DNA of 64,000 nucleotides from Gemmobacter fulvus (GTDB taxonomy: Bacteria > Pseudomonadota > Alphaproteobacteria > Rhodobacterales > Rhodobacteraceae). The DNA lies in NCBI RefSeq assembly GCF_018798885.1, contig NZ_CP076361.1, forward strand, positions 1,178,001-1,242,000. The letters run 5' to 3'. The notes under the pieces were generated by a model. That model searched no databases, was not told the DNA's origin, and was given only the letters and a program-made list of their open reading frames with translations. A program made the translations under genes and the position numbers. Shown here in pieces: positions 1 through 9,554 of this stretch. The stretch's first letter is position 1. The number at the start of each line of letters is the position of its first letter.

Positions 1-40
1 AGGCCCCGGGGTTCCAATCTGTGAGGCTGGCAGTCACCCG

Positions 41-1957
41 TCAGGCCAGAGGTTCGGGTTCAAGCCCGGCATCCGGCTTGGCCGATTTCGGCTTGGTCTT
101 GGGAATGGCGATCACCGAAGCGGCAGAACCACCATCGTTGGAGCCGCCCGCATCATCATCGCTGCCCAGAACCTCGCCCGCCACAACCTTGCGGATTTCA
201 TCGCCGGTCAGAGTTTCGTATTCCAGCAGACCCTTGGCGAGCCGTTCAAACTCTTCCGACTTTTCGGTCAGCACCCGGTAGGCGGTTTCATAGCCTTCGT
301 CGATCAGGCGCTTCACTTCCGCCTCGATCAGTTTCTTGGTTTCCGCCGAAACCGAGAAGCCGCCCGTATTGCCCTGATAGCCTTCATGCGCTTCGGCATA
401 GTCGATATTGCCGATCACATCCGACATGCCCCACCGCATAACCATCGCGCGTGCCAGGCTGCTGGCCTGCTGAATATCGCCGGCCGGGCCAGAGGACACA
501 CCCTCTTCGCCGTATTTGATGATTTCGGCGGCCTTGCCTGCCATCGTCATCGCGATCTTCTGCTTGCCTTCATCCTTGTGCATGTTCAGCCGGTCCATCT
601 CCGGCAGGCTGACCACCATGCCAAGGGCACCGCCGCGCGGGATGATCGTGGCTTTGTAGACCGGATCACATTTCGGCATGTTCATGCCGACAATCGCATG
701 GCCTGCCTCGTGATAGGCAGTCTTTTCCTTCTGATCGGCGGTCAGCACCATCGAGCGGCGCTCTGCCCCCATCATCACCTTGTCCTTGGCCTGCTCGAAA
801 TCATCCATGGTCACAAAGCGGCGGCCGACACGGGCGGCCATCAGGGCGGCCTCGTTCACGAGGTTGGCAAGGTCGGCACCCGAGAAGCCGGGGCAACCAC
901 GGGCTATGATGCGCAGATCGACATCGGGGCCGACCGGCACCTTGCGGGCGTGAACGGTCAGGATCTTTTCGCGACCCTTGATGTCGGGGTTCGGCACATG
1001 GATCTGGCGGTCAAAACGGCCCGGGCGCAGCAGCGCCGGGTCCAGCACGTCCTTGCGGTTGGTGGCGGCGACGATGATCACGCCCTCATTCGCCTCGAAC
1101 CCGTCCATTTCGACCAGAAGCTGGTTCAGCGTCTGTTCGCGTTCGTCATTGCCACCGCCGATGCCCACACCCCGGGCGCGGCCCACGGCGTCGATCTCGT
1201 CGATGAACACGATACAGGGCGCGTTTTTCTTGGCCTGTTCGAACATGTCACGCACACGGGATGCGCCGACGCCCACGAACATCTCCACGAAGTCAGAGCC
1301 GGAGATGGTGAAGAAGGGCACGCCCGCCTCGCCCGCAATCGCACGCGCCAGCAGGGTTTTCCCCGTGCCGGGCGGGCCGACCAGCAGCGCGCCTTTCGGG
1401 ATCTTGCCGCCAAGCCGCGAGAATTTCTGCGGGTTGCGCAGGAATTCAACGATCTCTTCCAGCTCTTCCTTGGCCTCGTCGATGCCTGCCACGTCATCAA
1501 AGGTCACACGGCCATGCTTTTCCGTCAGCAGCTTGGCCCGGCTTTTGCCAAAGCCCATCGCGCCGCCGCGTCCGCCGCCCTGCATCCGGTTCATGAAGAA
1601 GATCCAGATGCCGATCAGCACGAGGAACGGCAGCCAGAGCGATATCAGCGACAGGAAGCCCGATTGCTCCTGCGCCTCGGCCCGCACTTCGACGCCTTTG
1701 GAAATCAGCCGGTCGGTGATGTTTTCATCCTGCGGCTTGATCGTGGCATAGGTATTGCCATCTTTCCCCCGCACCAGAACGCGTTCGCCATCCAGCGTGA
1801 CGCTGGACACCTGTCCTTCATCCACCCGGGCAATAAACTCCGAATACGACAGGTTGCGCGAGGCGCTGGTCGTCTGCCCCCCACTGAACATATTGAACAG
1901 CGCGAGGATCAGCAGAAACAGAACGACCCAGAATGCGATATTTCGTGCATTACCCAC
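41..1957 (-). CDS. ftsH: FtsH, membrane-bound ATP-dependent zinc metalloprotease
   Basis: Degrades misfolded membrane proteins and regulatory proteins from the inner membrane. The 638-residue protein has two membrane segments (about 7-23 and 103-123) flanking a periplasmic part. An AAA+ domain follows, with Walker A GPPGTGKT at 194-201 and Walker B FIDEIDA at 251-257, and then the zinc site HEAGH at 416-420. Length and order match the family. The start is GTG, preceded by AAGGAG. It lies last in the tilS side of the envelope operon, 80 bases after tilS; tilS-ftsH adjacency is widespread in bacteria. Nothing is missing from the catalytic sites. Confidence 0.98.
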   Translation of the reverse strand: MGNARNIAFWVVLFLLILALFNMFSGGQTTSASRNLSYSEFIARVDEGQVSSVTLDGERVLVRGKDGNTYATIKPQDENITDRLISKGVEVRAEAQEQSGFLSLISLWLPFLVLIGIWIFFMNRMQGGGRGGAMGFGKSRAKLLTEKHGRVTFDDVAGIDEAKEELEEIVEFLRNPQKFSRLGGKIPKGALLVGPPGTGKTLLARAIAGEAGVPFFTISGSDFVEMFVGVGASRVRDMFEQAKKNAPCIVFIDEIDAVGRARGVGIGGGNDEREQTLNQLLVEMDGFEANEGVIIVAATNRKDVLDPALLRPGRFDRQIHVPNPDIKGREKILTVHARKVPVGPDVDLRIIARGCPGFSGADLANLVNEAALMAARVGRRFVTMDDFEQAKDKVMMGAERRSMVLTADQKEKTAYHEAGHAIVGMNMPKCDPVYKATIIPRGGALGMVVSLPEMDRLNMHKDEGKQKIAMTMAGKAAEIIKYGEEGVSSGPAGDIQQASSLARAMVMRWGMSDVIGNIDYAEAHEGYQGNTGGFSVSAETKKLIEAEVKRLIDEGYETAYRVLTEKSEEFERLAKGLLEYETLTGDEIRKVVAGEVLGSDDDAGGSNDGGSAASVIAIPKTKPKSAKPDAGLEPEPLA

Positions 1958-2037
1958 GAAGGAACTCCTTGGAAGCAGGCGCGCAGAGGCAGGCCGCGCG
2001 CGGCGTTGCTTCTAAAATAGACATAAGTCGGGTGGGT

Positions 2038-3297
2038 TCAATGCGATAAGATGAACATTCCGAAACTCGGGCCGAGTTTGGCCTGCCAATCGTCGGATTT
2101 TTGCGCCAGCGGGGCGGCGACAAGGCGGTCGCCGTGCCAGATCGCCGGGCTGACCAGCAGCGCGTCGCGGTTGTGGCCGGTGCTGCGCCAGTCCTTGCAC
2201 AGGCGCAGGCCCGCCGCGCCAAGGGCGGCCACCGTCAAACCCGAATGATGCGGGCCTGTCATCTGCCAGCGATGATCCCAGAGTGCGTCCGTCGCCATTG
2301 CCCCCATGACGGCGCGGGGTTCGCGGCTGATCTGCAGGCGGTCTGCGGCAAAACGGAAGCGCACGCCGCCCAGCATCGCCGCCTGTTTCTGAGCCAGATT
2401 GTCCCCCAACCGACCAAGCTGGCTTTCGCGCGGCGCATAGTCGGCCCCTGCCATCCAACGGATCGCGGCACTCAGCAGCCGCCGCCGCAGATCGGGCGGC
2501 AAATCGTCAAAGATCTGCACCGGCATCAGCAGCGCCCCTGCGGCCTCTGTCACATGCGCGGCCACCACATCGGACAAAGTCCGGGTCAGGGCCGCGCGCG
2601 CCTGAGACAGATTCGCAATCGTGCCTGCCAGCGTCTTGACACTGATGCCCAACCGGGCCAAAGCGGCCAGCGCCTGCCGTGCCTTGATACGGGTAAAGCG
2701 GTCATTGTCGTTGCTCGGGTCGTCAATCCACGCGACGCCGTTGCGGCGTAGATAGTCGCGCAGGTCCGCCCGGCCCTGCCCCAGCAAGGGACGCTGCCAC
2801 AGAATCCCTTGCGCTTGCCACTGCGGGCGCATCCCCGACAGCCCGTCCAGCCCGGCCACCCGGCCCAGATTCATCAAAAAGCTTTCGGCCTGATCATCCG
2901 CCGTATGGCCCAGCAGCACCCGGCCAATTCCCCGGCCTCTGGCCCAATCGGAGATCAGCGCAAACCGGGCGCGGCGGGCCTGATCCATCAGATTGCCGGT
3001 TGCCGTGCGGTCCTGCCACAGCAGCGTTGCATGGGGAAGGCCCTGCGCGGCACAGAGTGCCGCGACCTGTGCCGCCTCCGCGGCACTTTCGGGCCGCAAT
3101 CCGTGATCGACAGTGACAGCTTCAACGGCGAAGCCCAGCCCCGGCGCGACCCGCAGCGCCAGATGCAGCAGGGCCGTCGAATCACCACCGCCCGAAACGG
3201 CAATGCCGATCCGGGCGGATGTGTCGCGCAACAGCGCTGTTCTGATCGTTTGCAGCAGGCCCGCGTCCGCCTCTGCGCCCAAAGGCCGCTGCGTCAC
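2038..3297 (-). CDS. tilS: TilS, tRNA(Ile)-lysidine synthase
   Basis: Converts C34 of the CAU-anticodon isoleucine tRNA to lysidine with ATP and lysine, so that it reads AUA. The N-terminal PP-loop ATPase motif SGGGDST lies near residues 35-41 of 419. It is followed by the conserved DHGLR and the GHTADDQAESFLMNL segment. The C-terminal third is poorly conserved, as is usual for the family. The start is a GTG, ten bases after the cpoB stop, so it is probably translated in the tol-pal-cpoB transcript and leads into ftsH. Confidence 0.96.
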   Translation of the reverse strand: MTQRPLGAEADAGLLQTIRTALLRDTSARIGIAVSGGGDSTALLHLALRVAPGLGFAVEAVTVDHGLRPESAAEAAQVAALCAAQGLPHATLLWQDRTATGNLMDQARRARFALISDWARGRGIGRVLLGHTADDQAESFLMNLGRVAGLDGLSGMRPQWQAQGILWQRPLLGQGRADLRDYLRRNGVAWIDDPSNDNDRFTRIKARQALAALARLGISVKTLAGTIANLSQARAALTRTLSDVVAAHVTEAAGALLMPVQIFDDLPPDLRRRLLSAAIRWMAGADYAPRESQLGRLGDNLAQKQAAMLGGVRFRFAADRLQISREPRAVMGAMATDALWDHRWQMTGPHHSGLTVAALGAAGLRLCKDWRSTGHNRDALLVSPAIWHGDRLVAAPLAQKSDDWQAKLGPSFGMFILSH

Positions 3298-3307
3298 GCC
3301 GGGCCGC

Positions 3308-4129
3308 TCATTGGCAGGCCAGACCCGCCATCGCGGCGCCCGCCTCGGTTGCGGCGGCCGAACCGGGGAAGCGCACGCCCACCTCGGCTAGGGTCACGCA
3401 GGCCTCGGGCACCTGACCCAGATCGGCCAGCGACTGCCCCAGCTTGACCAGCGCCTGCCCCGCCATAGGCCCATCCGGCTTGCCGGAAAACGCCTCAAGG
3501 TAAGAGCGTGCGGCATTGGCCGCATCGCCTGCCTGTTTCAGCGCATCCCCCCGCAGGATCTGCGCCTCGGCCATCAGGGGGCTGCCCGGGTAGGCCGCGG
3601 CAAAGGCCGCAAGCTGGTCCGCGGCGGCACGAAAGTCACCTTGACCGAGCACCCCCTTGGCCCGGTCAAACTGCTCCTGTTCGCCGATGGCAAGCTCGGC
3701 TCCCCCAGGGGCTGGGGCGGTTTCAACGGGGCGGGGCGGTGTTGCAGCCGCAGCCTCGCCCCCCAGCGGGGTTGTCGGCGGCAGCGACCCGATATCGCCG
3801 CCTTCCAGTTCCACCACCCGGAACTCCAGATCGCCGATCCGGTTGGTGCCATCACTGACCACCCGGTTCAGGCGCAGTTCCACCTCTTCGTTCTTGGCGG
3901 TCAGGCGCACCAGCGCGGCTTCGATGGCATCCAGCCGTTGCAGCGCCGATCCGCCCGCCGCGCCGGACTGCACAGCGCCCGTGGTGACAAGCTCTTGCTT
4001 CAACGCCGAAAATTCGGCGTTGAGCGCGGCGATTTCAGATTTGATATCCGCCAGCGTCTGCGCCCGGTCCTGACCAAAGGCCAGTCCGGGCAGCAGGATC
4101 AATGCCAGCGCAACGGCGCGCAAGCCCAT
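3308..4129 (-). CDS. cpoB: CpoB/YbgF, Tol-Pal-associated periplasmic TPR protein
   Basis: Periplasmic coordinator of Tol-Pal function and peptidoglycan synthesis during division. I place the start at the internal ATG that gives a signal peptide (MGLRAVALALILLPGLAFGQ) and falls six bases after the pal stop; the frame is open 78 bases further upstream into pal. After the signal comes a coiled-coil segment of roughly 50-80 residues (trimerisation region in the family). A Pro/Ala-rich linker and C-terminal TPR repeats (for example FRAAADQLAAFAAAYPGSPL) follow. The 273-residue length fits. Confidence 0.93.
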   Translation of the reverse strand: MGLRAVALALILLPGLAFGQDRAQTLADIKSEIAALNAEFSALKQELVTTGAVQSGAAGGSALQRLDAIEAALVRLTAKNEEVELRLNRVVSDGTNRIGDLEFRVVELEGGDIGSLPPTTPLGGEAAAATPPRPVETAPAPGGAELAIGEQEQFDRAKGVLGQGDFRAAADQLAAFAAAYPGSPLMAEAQILRGDALKQAGDAANAARSYLEAFSGKPDGPMAGQALVKLGQSLADLGQVPEACVTLAEVGVRFPGSAAATEAGAAMAGLACQ

Positions 4130-4134
4130 CAAGA

Positions 4135-4668
4135 TCAGGCCCCCGCGCCCATCGACAGCACCGTCACCGAACGACGGTTCTTCGAGAAGCACGCCTCGGA
4201 CGAGCACACCTCGATCGGGCGTTCTTTGCCGTAGGACACAGTGCGCATGCGGCCTGCCGAAATCCCCTGCGAGATCAGATAGTTCTGCACAGCCGAGGCA
4301 CGACGCGCGCCAAGTGCGAGGTTGTATTCACGGGTGCCCTGCTCGTCGGCATGGCCTTCGACGATGATGGCGTAATCGGCGTTCTGTTGCAGCCACTGGG
4401 CCTGACGGCTCAGGATGCCGCGCGCTTCGTCCGACAGGCTGGACTGGTCGATGGCAAAGAACACGCGGTCGCCCAGCGTCTGCTGGAAATAGGCGACCGA
4501 GGTCGGATCGTTCGGGCCGCCAAGGCCGCCCGCGCCGATGCCACCGGCACCGCCTGCGCCGCCCGCACCACCGGCACCCGCACCGCCTGCGCCGTAACGG
4601 TCCGGGTTATTACAGGCCGCGAGGCCGAGTACTGCCACCAGAAGCAGCGCCTTGGAAACATACGCCAT
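4135..4668 (-). CDS. pal: Pal, peptidoglycan-associated outer-membrane lipoprotein
   Basis: Outer-membrane lipoprotein that binds peptidoglycan through an OmpA-like domain and links to TolB/TolA. The signal peptide ends in the lipobox LAAC, followed by a Gly/Ala-rich tether (GGAGGAGGAGGIGAGG). The OmpA-like domain contains VEGHADEQGTREYNLALG, including the TD/HAD-x3-R-E-YN peptidoglycan-binding signature. I chose the ATG at 4668 because AAGGAA lies 8 bases upstream; an in-frame ATG at 4686 would add six residues. It sits between tolB and cpoB. Confidence 0.96.
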   Translation of the reverse strand: MAYVSKALLLVAVLGLAACNNPDRYGAGGAGAGGAGGAGGAGGIGAGGLGGPNDPTSVAYFQQTLGDRVFFAIDQSSLSDEARGILSRQAQWLQQNADYAIIVEGHADEQGTREYNLALGARRASAVQNYLISQGISAGRMRTVSYGKERPIEVCSSEACFSKNRRSVTVLSMGAGA

Positions 4669-4754
4669 GGGAAATTCCTTCTTCATCCTGGCTCGATTGA
4701 CCAGAGTCTAACAGGTTTGCGCCGCCGAGGGAATCGACGGCGCCGTGATCTTTG

Positions 4755-6086
4755 TTACGGCAGCAAAGGCGACCATGCCGGGTCGGATGCGGCGGTATCG
4801 GTGCTGATCTGACGCAGCACCCGGCCCGTCGTATCCACCGTATAGAGCACCGGATTGCCTTCGCCGGGCGGTTGGCGGGTGAACATGATCACCCGGCCAT
4901 TCGGCGCCCAGGTCGGGCCTTCATCCAGATAAGACGAGGTGAGCAGCTTTTCTTCGGTGCCATCGGCCAGCATCACCCCGATGTGGAAGCGCCCGGCATT
5001 CTGCTTGGTGAAAGCGATATAGTCACCGCGCGGCGACCAGACCGGCGTGCCATAGCGCCCCGCCCCCCCCGAGATCCGCCGCGGCTCGCCGCCGCCCGCG
5101 CTCATCACATAGAGTTGCTGGCCGCCCGAACGGTCGCTTTCAAACACGATCTGACTGCCATCCGGGCTGAAGGACGGCGCGGTTTCGATGGCGGGCGAAT
5201 TGGTCAGCTGGCTGAGCGCACCGGACGAGATGTTCAGCGAATAGATATCGGTATTGCCGCCCTGTTCCAGACTGAACACCACCGTGCCGCCATCCGGCGA
5301 AAAGCGCGGTGCAAACGTCATGGTGCCCGGCTGTTCGCCAAGGCTGCGCACCGACAGGCTGCTCACATCCATGATGTAGATTTGCGGGAAACCCGACGAG
5401 TACGAGGTGAACAGGATCCGGTCGCCCGAGGGCGAAAAGCGCGGGGCCAGCACGATGGACGAGCTGTCGGTCAGATACGAGGTGTTCGCCCCATCATAAT
5501 CCATCACCGCCAGCCGCTTCTGCCGCTGGTTCTTCGGGCCGCTTTCGGCCACGAACACGATGCGGCTGTCGAAATAGCCGGTCTCGCCGGTGATGCGGCT
5601 ATAGACGGCATCGGCCACCTTATGCGCCATCCGGCGCCAGCTGTCGGTGGTGCCAACGAATTGCAGGCCTTCGCCCAGCTCGCCATTGGCAAACACGTCA
5701 TGCAGGCGGAATTTCACCACGATCTGCCCACCCGAGGCCTGCACCGCGCCGGTGATCAGCGCCTGCGCATTGATCGCCTGCCAGTCGGCATAGGACACTG
5801 GCGCGCCGAACGAAGTGATGCGCTGGATGTGCGCGCTGTCGGGGATCTGTTCAAACAGCCCGGTGCTGATCAGATCAGCCGCCACCACTGCCGAAATATT
5901 CGCCGCCAGTTCACCCGCGCCGCCTTCATCCGCGAAGTTCGGCAGCGCAAAGGGCATCGGCTCGATCACCGGCTGGCCCAGCACGATGCGCAGCGGTTCG
6001 GCCTGTGCCATTTGCGGCGACACAAGCCCCCCCGTCAGAGTGGCCACCGCAAGCGCGGCAGAGAGAAGGTAGCGGAGACAGCTCAT
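4755..6086 (-). CDS. tolB: TolB, periplasmic beta-propeller of the Tol-Pal system
   Basis: Soluble periplasmic partner that shuttles between Pal and TolA during outer-membrane constriction. The start at 6086 gives a signal peptide ([20 protein letters not shown]) and a mature protein whose N-terminal domain is followed by a six-bladed propeller. Repeated PD40-type units are visible (for example [19 protein letters not shown] and [19 protein letters not shown]). The 443-residue length is normal. The open frame runs upstream past the start without a signal peptide, so the longer versions are rejected. It lies 112 bases after the extra TolA-domain gene. Confidence 0.97.
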   Translation of the reverse strand: MSCLRYLLSAALAVATLTGGLVSPQMAQAEPLRIVLGQPVIEPMPFALPNFADEGGAGELAANISAVVAADLISTGLFEQIPDSAHIQRITSFGAPVSYADWQAINAQALITGAVQASGGQIVVKFRLHDVFANGELGEGLQFVGTTDSWRRMAHKVADAVYSRITGETGYFDSRIVFVAESGPKNQRQKRLAVMDYDGANTSYLTDSSSIVLAPRFSPSGDRILFTSYSSGFPQIYIMDVSSLSVRSLGEQPGTMTFAPRFSPDGGTVVFSLEQGGNTDIYSLNISSGALSQLTNSPAIETAPSFSPDGSQIVFESDRSGGQQLYVMSAGGGEPRRISGGAGRYGTPVWSPRGDYIAFTKQNAGRFHIGVMLADGTEEKLLTSSYLDEGPTWAPNGRVIMFTRQPPGEGNPVLYTVDTTGRVLRQISTDTAASDPAWSPLLP

Positions 6087-6198
6087 CTGGCCCTCATTCC
6101 TGTTCTGATCGGCTGGGGTCGCACCACAGCCTGCACGTTCATACCATAAGGGGAGTGACAGTCTGCCCTTCCCCGCGTTCACTCCGGGCGCACCCGGT

Positions 6199-6603
6199 CT
6201 ATTTCGTTCGCCCGCTGTTGCCGAAGGACATCTCAAGCTCTCGCCAGGTCGCATATTTGTCGAGCGGCACCGGCAAGCCGGTCTTGCCACACACCAGCAA
6301 TGCGCGGTGGGCGGCGTCATAGGCCTGCGCCACCGCCTCGTCATCACCGCTCCTGCTTTTGATCAGCGCAATGCTGTCCTCGATCACCGTGCCATCGGGC
6401 CGCAGCCACACGGCGACCACAATATCGGCCTCCAGCGCCGCACGGCTCAGCTTGGCCGTGTTCCAGCACCGTTCCACGCCCTGCCGCAAGGCCTTGATCT
6501 CCGCCCGCGTCAAGGGATCGAACGGCGGGCTGGTCTGCGCGACCAGCGGGACCGGCAGCAACAGGGCAAGCGCCAGAGCAGGCATCACAAAAGACACACT
6601 CAC
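6199..6603 (-). CDS. Exported stand-alone TolA C-terminal-domain paralogue
   Basis: A 134-residue protein with a signal peptide ([17 protein letters not shown] in its N-terminal part) and no other membrane anchor. The mature part aligns without gaps to the C-terminal domain of the upstream TolA: by eye about 45 of 98 positions are identical. Shared landmarks are VERCWN, the second cysteine in LxCG, and KYxTWxELE. In E. coli TolA domain III binds TolB, Pal and colicins and its two cysteines pair. Both cysteines are kept here. The GTG start overlaps the tolA stop (GTGA), so the two are co-translated. The function is not known to me; a competitor or modulator of TolA-TolB/Pal contacts is inference. 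Confidence 0.85.
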   Translation of the reverse strand: MSVSFVMPALALALLLPVPLVAQTSPPFDPLTRAEIKALRQGVERCWNTAKLSRAALEADIVVAVWLRPDGTVIEDSIALIKSRSGDDEAVAQAYDAAHRALLVCGKTGLPVPLDKYATWRELEMSFGNSGRTK

Positions 6604-7796
6604 AACCCCACCCCGCGTGAATCGAACACCAGTTCCAGCTCTTTCCAGGTCTCGTATTTCTCCGGCGGCAGCGGGAAGCCTTGGCTGCCGCAGCGCAGGA
6701 TCGCGCGCCGTGCGGCCTCATAGGACTGCCGTGCCGCAGCATCCGACCCACCGCTGGAGCTGACCATGCGGATCGAGGTGGAGACCGGCTTGCCATCCTG
6801 CCCGACCGACACGCCGACGACCACGGTGGTCCGGCTCGCTTCGGTCGACAGGGTTGCCACGTTCCAGCACCGCTCCACCGCCACGCGCATCGCGTCGATC
6901 TCGCCCGCCGACATCGGCGGACCATTGGCGGCGATAGAGCCGCCCTGCGCCGCCGGGGCTTCCGCCGCCGACTCTGACGGGGCGGCAGCGGCCAGTTCTG
7001 CGGCCAGCGCCTCGGCCACGGCATCATTCGTCGCCTGCGTATCCACCTGCGGTGCGGGCGTCTCTTCGACGGCTTCGCTGCTGGCCGATTGCGTCTCGGA
7101 CGGCTGCTCCACCGGGGTTTCCGCGCGGCGCGGCCGCGATTGTGGCCGACGGCTGGATGTCGGGGCCAAAGCCGGGGCCTGTTCCGTCTCGGTCGCTTCG
7201 GTCACGATTTCGGTCGTCGCCTCTTCCGGGGCGGCGGCTTCCTGCTCTTCCTCGACCACCGGGGCCTCGGGGGCGGCCTCTTCGCTGACGGCCTGCTGCA
7301 CCTCTTCGGCCACTGGCACATCCTCGGGCGGGGCTTCCTGCGGCACCGGGGCCACACGCGGCGACGGGCGCGGACGCGGCACGATCGAGCTTTGCGGCAC
7401 CGGGATCGGCTGTTCGATCTCGGCCAGCGGGGCCACCGGCTCGGGCGCTTCCAGGGGTTGCGGCACGGCTTCTTCCGGCAGGGTCTCGGGCAGCGGTTCT
7501 GCCTCGGCCTCGGGCGCCGGTTCCGGCGGCGGCGCAGGTTCTTCCGGCGCTTCGGTCTGTTCCGGCTCCGGCGGCGGCTCCACAGCGGCCTCTGTCGGGC
7601 TGTCGGTCTGTTCGGGCGCAGGCGGGGCGGTAGGAGAAGCTGCCACCAGCGCATCAAATTCCGCCGAGGACATCAGCGACACTTCGGTCACCGCCATCTC
7701 AGGCGGCTCCGGCGGGCTGAACAGGATGTCGCCCAAAAGCACCCAAAGGATCAGGCTCACATGCCCGACGCCAGAGATGATGTTCGCCTTATCCAT
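6600..7796 (-). CDS. tolA: TolA, inner-membrane-anchored energy-transducing protein
   Basis: Transmits the proton-motive force from TolQR to TolB/Pal. The 398 residues comprise a short cytoplasmic start and one membrane helix (about residues 9-27, SGVGHVSLILWVLLGDILF). A long Pro/Glu/Ala-rich linker (about 40-295) follows, then the C-terminal TolA/TonB-like domain with VERCWN, a second cysteine and KYETWKELE. The linker is acidic and proline-rich rather than the Lys/Ala-rich helix of E. coli TolA. Position between tolR and tolB supports the call despite low linker similarity. Confidence 0.95.
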   Translation of the reverse strand: MDKANIISGVGHVSLILWVLLGDILFSPPEPPEMAVTEVSLMSSAEFDALVAASPTAPPAPEQTDSPTEAAVEPPPEPEQTEAPEEPAPPPEPAPEAEAEPLPETLPEEAVPQPLEAPEPVAPLAEIEQPIPVPQSSIVPRPRPSPRVAPVPQEAPPEDVPVAEEVQQAVSEEAAPEAPVVEEEQEAAAPEEATTEIVTEATETEQAPALAPTSSRRPQSRPRRAETPVEQPSETQSASSEAVEETPAPQVDTQATNDAVAEALAAELAAAAPSESAAEAPAAQGGSIAANGPPMSAGEIDAMRVAVERCWNVATLSTEASRTTVVVGVSVGQDGKPVSTSIRMVSSSGGSDAAARQSYEAARRAILRCGSQGFPLPPEKYETWKELELVFDSRGVGL

Positions 7797-7807
7797 CGCG
7801 CGAGGCC

Positions 7808-8323
7808 TTAGCCGCCGTCATTGGCGGGGGCGGCAGCGCCACCCACAGCGCCACCCACAGCACCACCCATCAGCGGCCCGTTCGCATCGGTCACCAGACC
7901 GATATTGCGGAAATTCCCGGCATTCAGCGCGCCCATCACCTGCGCCACCCGCTCATAGGGGATCGCCCCATCCGCGCGCAAAAACACCTTGTCCGAGGTG
8001 CGCTCGGCAGAGATTGCCATCAGCTTGGGGATCAGCTCTTCGTCTGACACTTCGGTCGACATGATGAACAGGGTGCCATCGGCGGCAATGGTCACGGCCA
8101 GCGGCTCTTCCTGTTCGGTCGGCAGGCTTGCCGCAGCGGTTTCCGGCAATTCCACCGGAACCCCCACCGTCAGCATCGGCGCGGCCACCATGAAGATGAT
8201 CAAAAGCACCAACATCACGTCCACGAAGGGCGTGATGTTGATTTCCGACATCGAGGCCGACGACCCGCGCCGCCGTCCACGCCGACCGCCGCCACCCGAT
8301 TTCTTGGCTACCCCCGCCCCCAT
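7808..8323 (-). CDS. tolR: TolR, ExbD/TolR-family proton-channel subunit
   Basis: Partner of TolQ in the proton-driven motor of Tol-Pal. The 171 residues start with a basic cytoplasmic stretch (GGGGRRGRRRG). One membrane helix follows, with the conserved aspartate in INITPFVDVMLVLLIIFMV, and then a periplasmic ExbD domain. The C-terminal tail is rich in Gly and Ala (MGGAVGGAVGGAAAP). It starts three bases after the tolQ stop and ends eleven bases before tolA. Confidence 0.97.
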   Translation of the reverse strand: MGAGVAKKSGGGGRRGRRRGSSASMSEINITPFVDVMLVLLIIFMVAAPMLTVGVPVELPETAAASLPTEQEEPLAVTIAADGTLFIMSTEVSDEELIPKLMAISAERTSDKVFLRADGAIPYERVAQVMGALNAGNFRNIGLVTDANGPLMGGAVGGAVGGAAAPANDGG

Positions 8324-8326
8324 GGC

Positions 8327-9022
8327 TCAGGCGTCCAGCTGGCGCGACAGGATGGTGGCGAATTCATCGGCAAAGGCCTCATAGCCGCCCAGGATCCGCT
8401 CGCTGTCCGCATTCAGCTTGTTGTAGAACACCACTGCCGGGATGGCGGCGACAAGCCCGATGCCGGTCGCCATCAGCGCCTCGGCGATGCCGGGTGCCAC
8501 AGTGGCCAGATCGGTGTTTTTGGTCGCGGCAATCTCGGTGAAGGCGTGCATGATACCATACACCGTGCCGAACAGCCCGATGAACGGCGCGGTAGAGCCG
8601 ACGGTGGCCAGAAAGCTCAGCCCGCTGTTCAGCGTCTCGCTCTCGCGGGCAATCGCCACATCCATCGCCCGGTCGATGCGCGATTGCGCCCCGGCGATCA
8701 GCCCACCATCCTGCCGGTGGCTGCGCCGCCATTCCAGCATCCCGGCAGCAAAGATCTTTTCGCTCTGCCCGTCCGGCTGCGGCCCGATCTTTTCAAACAG
8801 CTCGTCCAGCGGCTCGCCCGACCAGAAAGACCGGTCGAACACCTCGGCCTCCTGCCGCGCGGCGCGAAACAGCAGATGTTTGCGGATGATGATGGCCCAA
8901 GACCAGAAAGACATGATCAAAAGTCCGATCATGACGAATTTCACAGTGATCGTTGCGCGTGCGAAAAGGGCGAGCAGGGAGAAATCAATCTCCTGCGCCA
9001 TCGCAAGGGTTTCCGTTTCCAT
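8327..9022 (-). CDS. tolQ: TolQ, MotA/TolQ/ExbB proton-channel subunit
   Basis: Inner-membrane motor subunit that forms the proton path with TolR. The 231-residue protein has three membrane helices (about 17-40, 138-160 and 175-200). Its second and third helices carry the family pattern GLSFLATVGSTAPFIGLFGT and EALMATGIGLVAAIPAVVFYN. It is the first gene after the promoter-like sequence at 9073-9102, and the downstream genes follow at very short spacing. Confidence 0.97.
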   Translation of the reverse strand: METETLAMAQEIDFSLLALFARATITVKFVMIGLLIMSFWSWAIIIRKHLLFRAARQEAEVFDRSFWSGEPLDELFEKIGPQPDGQSEKIFAAGMLEWRRSHRQDGGLIAGAQSRIDRAMDVAIARESETLNSGLSFLATVGSTAPFIGLFGTVYGIMHAFTEIAATKNTDLATVAPGIAEALMATGIGLVAAIPAVVFYNKLNADSERILGGYEAFADEFATILSRQLDA

Positions 9023-9072
9023 TACGCCTGCTCTTTTATACCGGGCCGTGTCTCCGGCCGTTCTTACACCTG

Positions 9073-9102
9073 ATTCTATCCTGATTTTAAGGGGATTGCC
9101 AA
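9073..9102 (-). promoter_or_regulatory. Candidate sigma-70 promoter for tolQ
   Basis: On the minus strand TTGGCA (9097-9102) and TAGAAT (9073-9078) are separated by 18 bases and lie about 50 bases upstream of the tolQ start. Both boxes match the vegetative consensus well. Its presence between ybgC and tolQ suggests that tolQRAB-pal can be transcribed apart from ybgC. Confidence 0.5.
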
Positions 9103-9155
9103 CACATCCTTGTCAGAATGCGCAATGGCGCCCATGCGCCCGGCGCAGATCGCCC

Positions 9156-9554
9156 TCAGATCCCGGCGGCCTCCAGCAGGGCGCGGATGTCGGCAGGCAA
9201 TCGCACCGCCCGGCCTGTGCCGCTTAGACAGACCAGTGTCACCTTCGCCGCAAACAGGCAGATGTCGCCCCGCAGCACGTTCTGTCCCAACTCGATCCGG
9301 CTGCCGCCCAAAGCGATCAGCCGCGTCTCGACCGACAGAACATCATCAAATACCGCCGGACGCAGATAATCCGCCTCGACGCGCCGCACGGCAAAGACAA
9401 TGCCCGCCTCCTGCCGCAGCCGCACCTGATCCACGCCGAGACTGCGCACCCATTCGCTGCGGCCCCGCTCGATGAACTTCAGATAATTGGCGTAATAGAC
9501 GATGCCCGCAAGATCGGTATCCTCGTAATAGACCCGCAGCTTAAACCGATGCAT
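9156..9554 (-). CDS. ybgC: YbgC, acyl-CoA thioesterase of the Tol-Pal cluster
   Basis: Hot-dog-fold thioesterase hydrolysing short-chain or acyl-carrier-bound thioesters. The start at 9554 (MHRFKLRVYYEDTDLAGIVY) gives 132 residues, the usual length; the frame is open further upstream but runs into the preceding gene. The active-site aspartate lies in EDTDLAGIVYYANYL, the family signature. It begins inside the last 14 bases of the upstream unknown gene, so the two are translationally linked, and it precedes tolQ as in most Proteobacteria. Confidence 0.95.
   Translation of the reverse strand: MHRFKLRVYYEDTDLAGIVYYANYLKFIERGRSEWVRSLGVDQVRLRQEAGIVFAVRRVEADYLRPAVFDDVLSVETRLIALGGSRIELGQNVLRGDICLFAAKVTLVCLSGTGRAVRLPADIRALLEAAGI

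Noticed and set aside
386-2020. A 544-codon frame antisense to ftsH
   Set aside because: Shadow of a conserved gene; His/Arg/Ala-rich translation with no family features.
7089-7811. Gly/Phe/Arg-rich frame opposite tolA
   Set aside because: Arises from the Pro/Glu-rich linker of TolA read in reverse.
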